From Certhia americana (Eukaryota; Chordata; Aves; Passeriformes; Certhiidae), in assembly GCA_018697195.1 (NCBI GenBank), contig CM031866.1, positions 7,742,198 through 7,806,197 of the forward strand: 64,000 bases of DNA. Direction: 5' to 3'. The position numbers were made by a program, and so were the translations under genes. The notes under the pieces are model-generated. The model saw only the letters and a list, made by a program, of their open reading frames with translations, had not been told where the DNA came from and ran no database searches. Positions 61,883 through 64,000 of this stretch are shown here, piece after piece (position 1 is the first letter of the stretch; each line of letters begins with the position of its first letter).

Positions 61883-64000
61883 TGCCTCTATTGCAGCTTA
61901 CAGCTCTACGCATTATTTATGTCACCTTTCAGGTTAAAAGATATCTCTTCAAGATGTTTACTAATAATCCTTATGTTATTAAATCATGCTTATGAATGTT
62001 TTCAGTTTTGCAGAGTGAATGGTCTGTGGAATCAATAAAGCAATCCACCACAAAGCCTAATTAACTCTCTCTCATAACTGCACTTACAACAACAACCATG
62101 CTTGAGAAAAATGAAACTAAACAAATCTGCCTCAAACATCCTCAAAACACAGAGGAGCAGTGAGTTACAGTAAAGTGCAGAAAGAGTCTTCTGGATGCAG
62201 AAAAGAAATATTTTACGAATTGTTCAGTACACTTAGAAGGGAAGTATATTGGAAAACACATAAATATTATAAAAACAGCTATGAAGCTCTCCACCAGTGT
62301 GTGCAGGTGACATATGCCTGAACCAGGGAGGTGATGTCTCTCCTGTAACTGAGCTCGTTTGATTCCTGCAGTGATAACTCAGTTTGTTTCCCAAAGTGAG
62401 ACTTCAGGAGTAATAAAAGGAAGCAAAACAAATGTCCTTTGCCAGCAGAACAGTGGTGATTTCTCACTCTGCCAACAGCACATTAGCTAATATTACTCCA
62501 AGTGGCTTTTCAGTTCTTCATTGGCATTACTGTATGCCTGACAAGAGAAAAAGAGCAGAGAACAAAGCCTGAAGCTGATATGTTTGCCAAGTCAGCTTGC
62601 TCAAGCCAAAAGGAGGAACGCTCACCAAATTAACATCTTGCTCTGCTTCAGCTTCAAGTGGTCTGTCATTTCTGGGGGCATTTCAGAGAATATATGCAAC
62701 TTGCACAATGGCTGCTGGAGAGCATTGCTCCTGTGCTTTTTACATGCTATCTCACTGTAACTCATGCAACAAAGCTGCCTGGATTGCTAAATTAAACAAT
62801 GACAAGGATATTGAACATCTGGAAGGCTGCAGGCCTGGCAGAGGGTTGACATCTTTTACACTTCAAGATAATGACCTGCAGTTTTATGTGCTTTCTGATG
62901 GCCACGACCTGATTGCTGAAGACAGAAATACACCATCACCCACCATGCCTCATCAGTTGTGATTACAAGAGGATTACTCAAGGAGAATTTCCTCAGATCA
63001 AGACCGTGATTTATTGATCAGTTACAAGAGAAAATTTTTACATTTGAATTCAACAATTCATTTCCTAGTGGTGAACATATAATAATAATGATGAACATCT
63101 GAGGTTCTGCAGAAATCCCATTTTCAGGAACAAATCTCAATTGGCTTAGAAATTTTGAGAGACTGACTTCAATTTTAAAAGTTGGACAAGCAAATGCTAC
63201 TAGATTTTTCTGAAATGTTTTTTCTGTTTTGTAATCACATTGATAAACATTGCATCTCATTGATCTCACAGTGTAAAGAAAATGTTCATTAGTAAAATGA
63301 GTCTCAAATCAAAACATATCAGGAGTATCCTCATAAAATTAAAACACATCAGATTATACACTTCTACTGGTTATGAAAAAAATAGCAACTGAGTAATGAA
63401 AAAAAGGCAGAAATTAAATGTGTCTGAATAATTTACATGTTAGATTCTGGGAATTTGAGCTGGAACTTGCATGAAAAACTGAAGGAATGCAAAAAACTCT
63501 TGGGGACCAACTGTAGGGTGAGATGTAGGGTGTCTGAAAAATTACATTTCTAGAATGAATCATGCCTCAAGCATACCATTGAAGACAGAGAAAAGGTAAC
63601 CCACAAATCAGAAAATCTCCCTTTAATGATAGTTCCATGCTCTGTGTCCAAATCCTACGTTGTTCTAGAGAAGGAAGGCAGGTTTATATGGAACCACAGT
63701 CATTGGACAGTATCTCACAAGCTTATCCCAAAGAATGTGCTCCAAAAGTATCAGCCCCACTCAATAAATGTACAGCTATGGCTACTAATCTCATCCTTTA
63801 CCATAAAAGTTCACCTCAAACAAAATGCCTTTAAGGGAACTACAAATTTAAACCCAGATACACCCCCAAATTTAATTTTGCATTTCTTTCTAGTGTACTT
63901 AAAAACTATATGTTGAATGGTTTTGAAATCCAGATGTGCAAAAACATATAAGAAATCAAATCTTGCATCTTTGCATAGTCTTAAGTTCATTTACCAGCAC
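61883..64000. other. Unassigned tract to window end
   Basis: No gene is recognised. A 121-codon plus-strand frame at 62597-62962 has even composition and no low complexity, but no splice-like ends and no family resemblance. The surrounding 62470-62960 sequence (ATTAGCTAATATTAC, ATGACAAGGATATT) has a conserved-element texture. An (AAT)n stretch lies near 63079-63092. Confidence 0.4.

Noticed and set aside
1..64000. Possible bacterial-type systems, CRISPR arrays, tRNA or rRNA genes
   Set aside because: No spaced direct repeats, no cloverleaf or rRNA signatures and no dense coding. The window is vertebrate non-coding DNA.

Overview
The window looks like vertebrate, most likely avian, nuclear DNA from a gene-poor, AT-rich region, either intergenic or inside a very large intron. 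The main evidence is a clear 3'-truncated-end CR1 LINE at about 1035-1545, CR1 being the dominant retrotransposon of birds. An old, minus-strand CR1/L3-type LINE of the kind shared with turtles and crocodilians lies at about 28760-29345. There are also two worn MIR-type SINE remnants, very few other interspersed repeats, and A-rich/CAAAA low-complexity tracts common in songbird assemblies. No protein-coding gene, rRNA, tRNA or CRISPR is recognisable. There is no bacterial-style coding density, and open frames are short and scattered as expected by chance.

Layout. 1-3100: a broken coding-like tract, then the young CR1 copy. 3100-13000: unassigned sequence with a homeodomain-site-rich block (3110-3310), a minus-strand exon-like unit (3836-3912) and a TCF/LEF motif pair (5064-5093). 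13080-13740: a GC-richer, LTR-like or retroposed block containing a perfect hairpin around an AATAAA signal. 13741-25300: mostly unassigned, with an RE1-like site and a CpG-enriched open block (17660-18083). 25339-33480: exon-like units at 25339-25418, 29688-29748 and 33200-33302, the MIR remnants, and the ancient LINE. 33480-50290: unassigned sequence with microsatellites, a G12 tract and a GC-rich hairpin. 50296-50730: a signal-peptide-like open frame overlapping a good TATA box. 52648-52760: CAAAA-rich repeat. 55241-55420: a T21 tract followed by a small open frame in a strong Kozak context. 55920-56024: an assembly gap of 37 N between poly-A and poly-T. 59980-60500: a CpG-enriched block with three perfect CACGTG E-boxes, two of them in tandem with a 6-bp spacer. 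61844-61882: a G-run tract.

No operon-like or pathway-like set of genes exists here. If the window has a function, it is most likely regulatory (distal enhancers) or intronic. The exon-like units are splice-site and open-frame predictions made by eye. About that many are expected by chance in 64 kb, so they carry low confidence. The strongest leads are the tandem E-box element, the ancient LINE and the homopolymer-flanked gap. I did not find convincing evidence of a new biological system.
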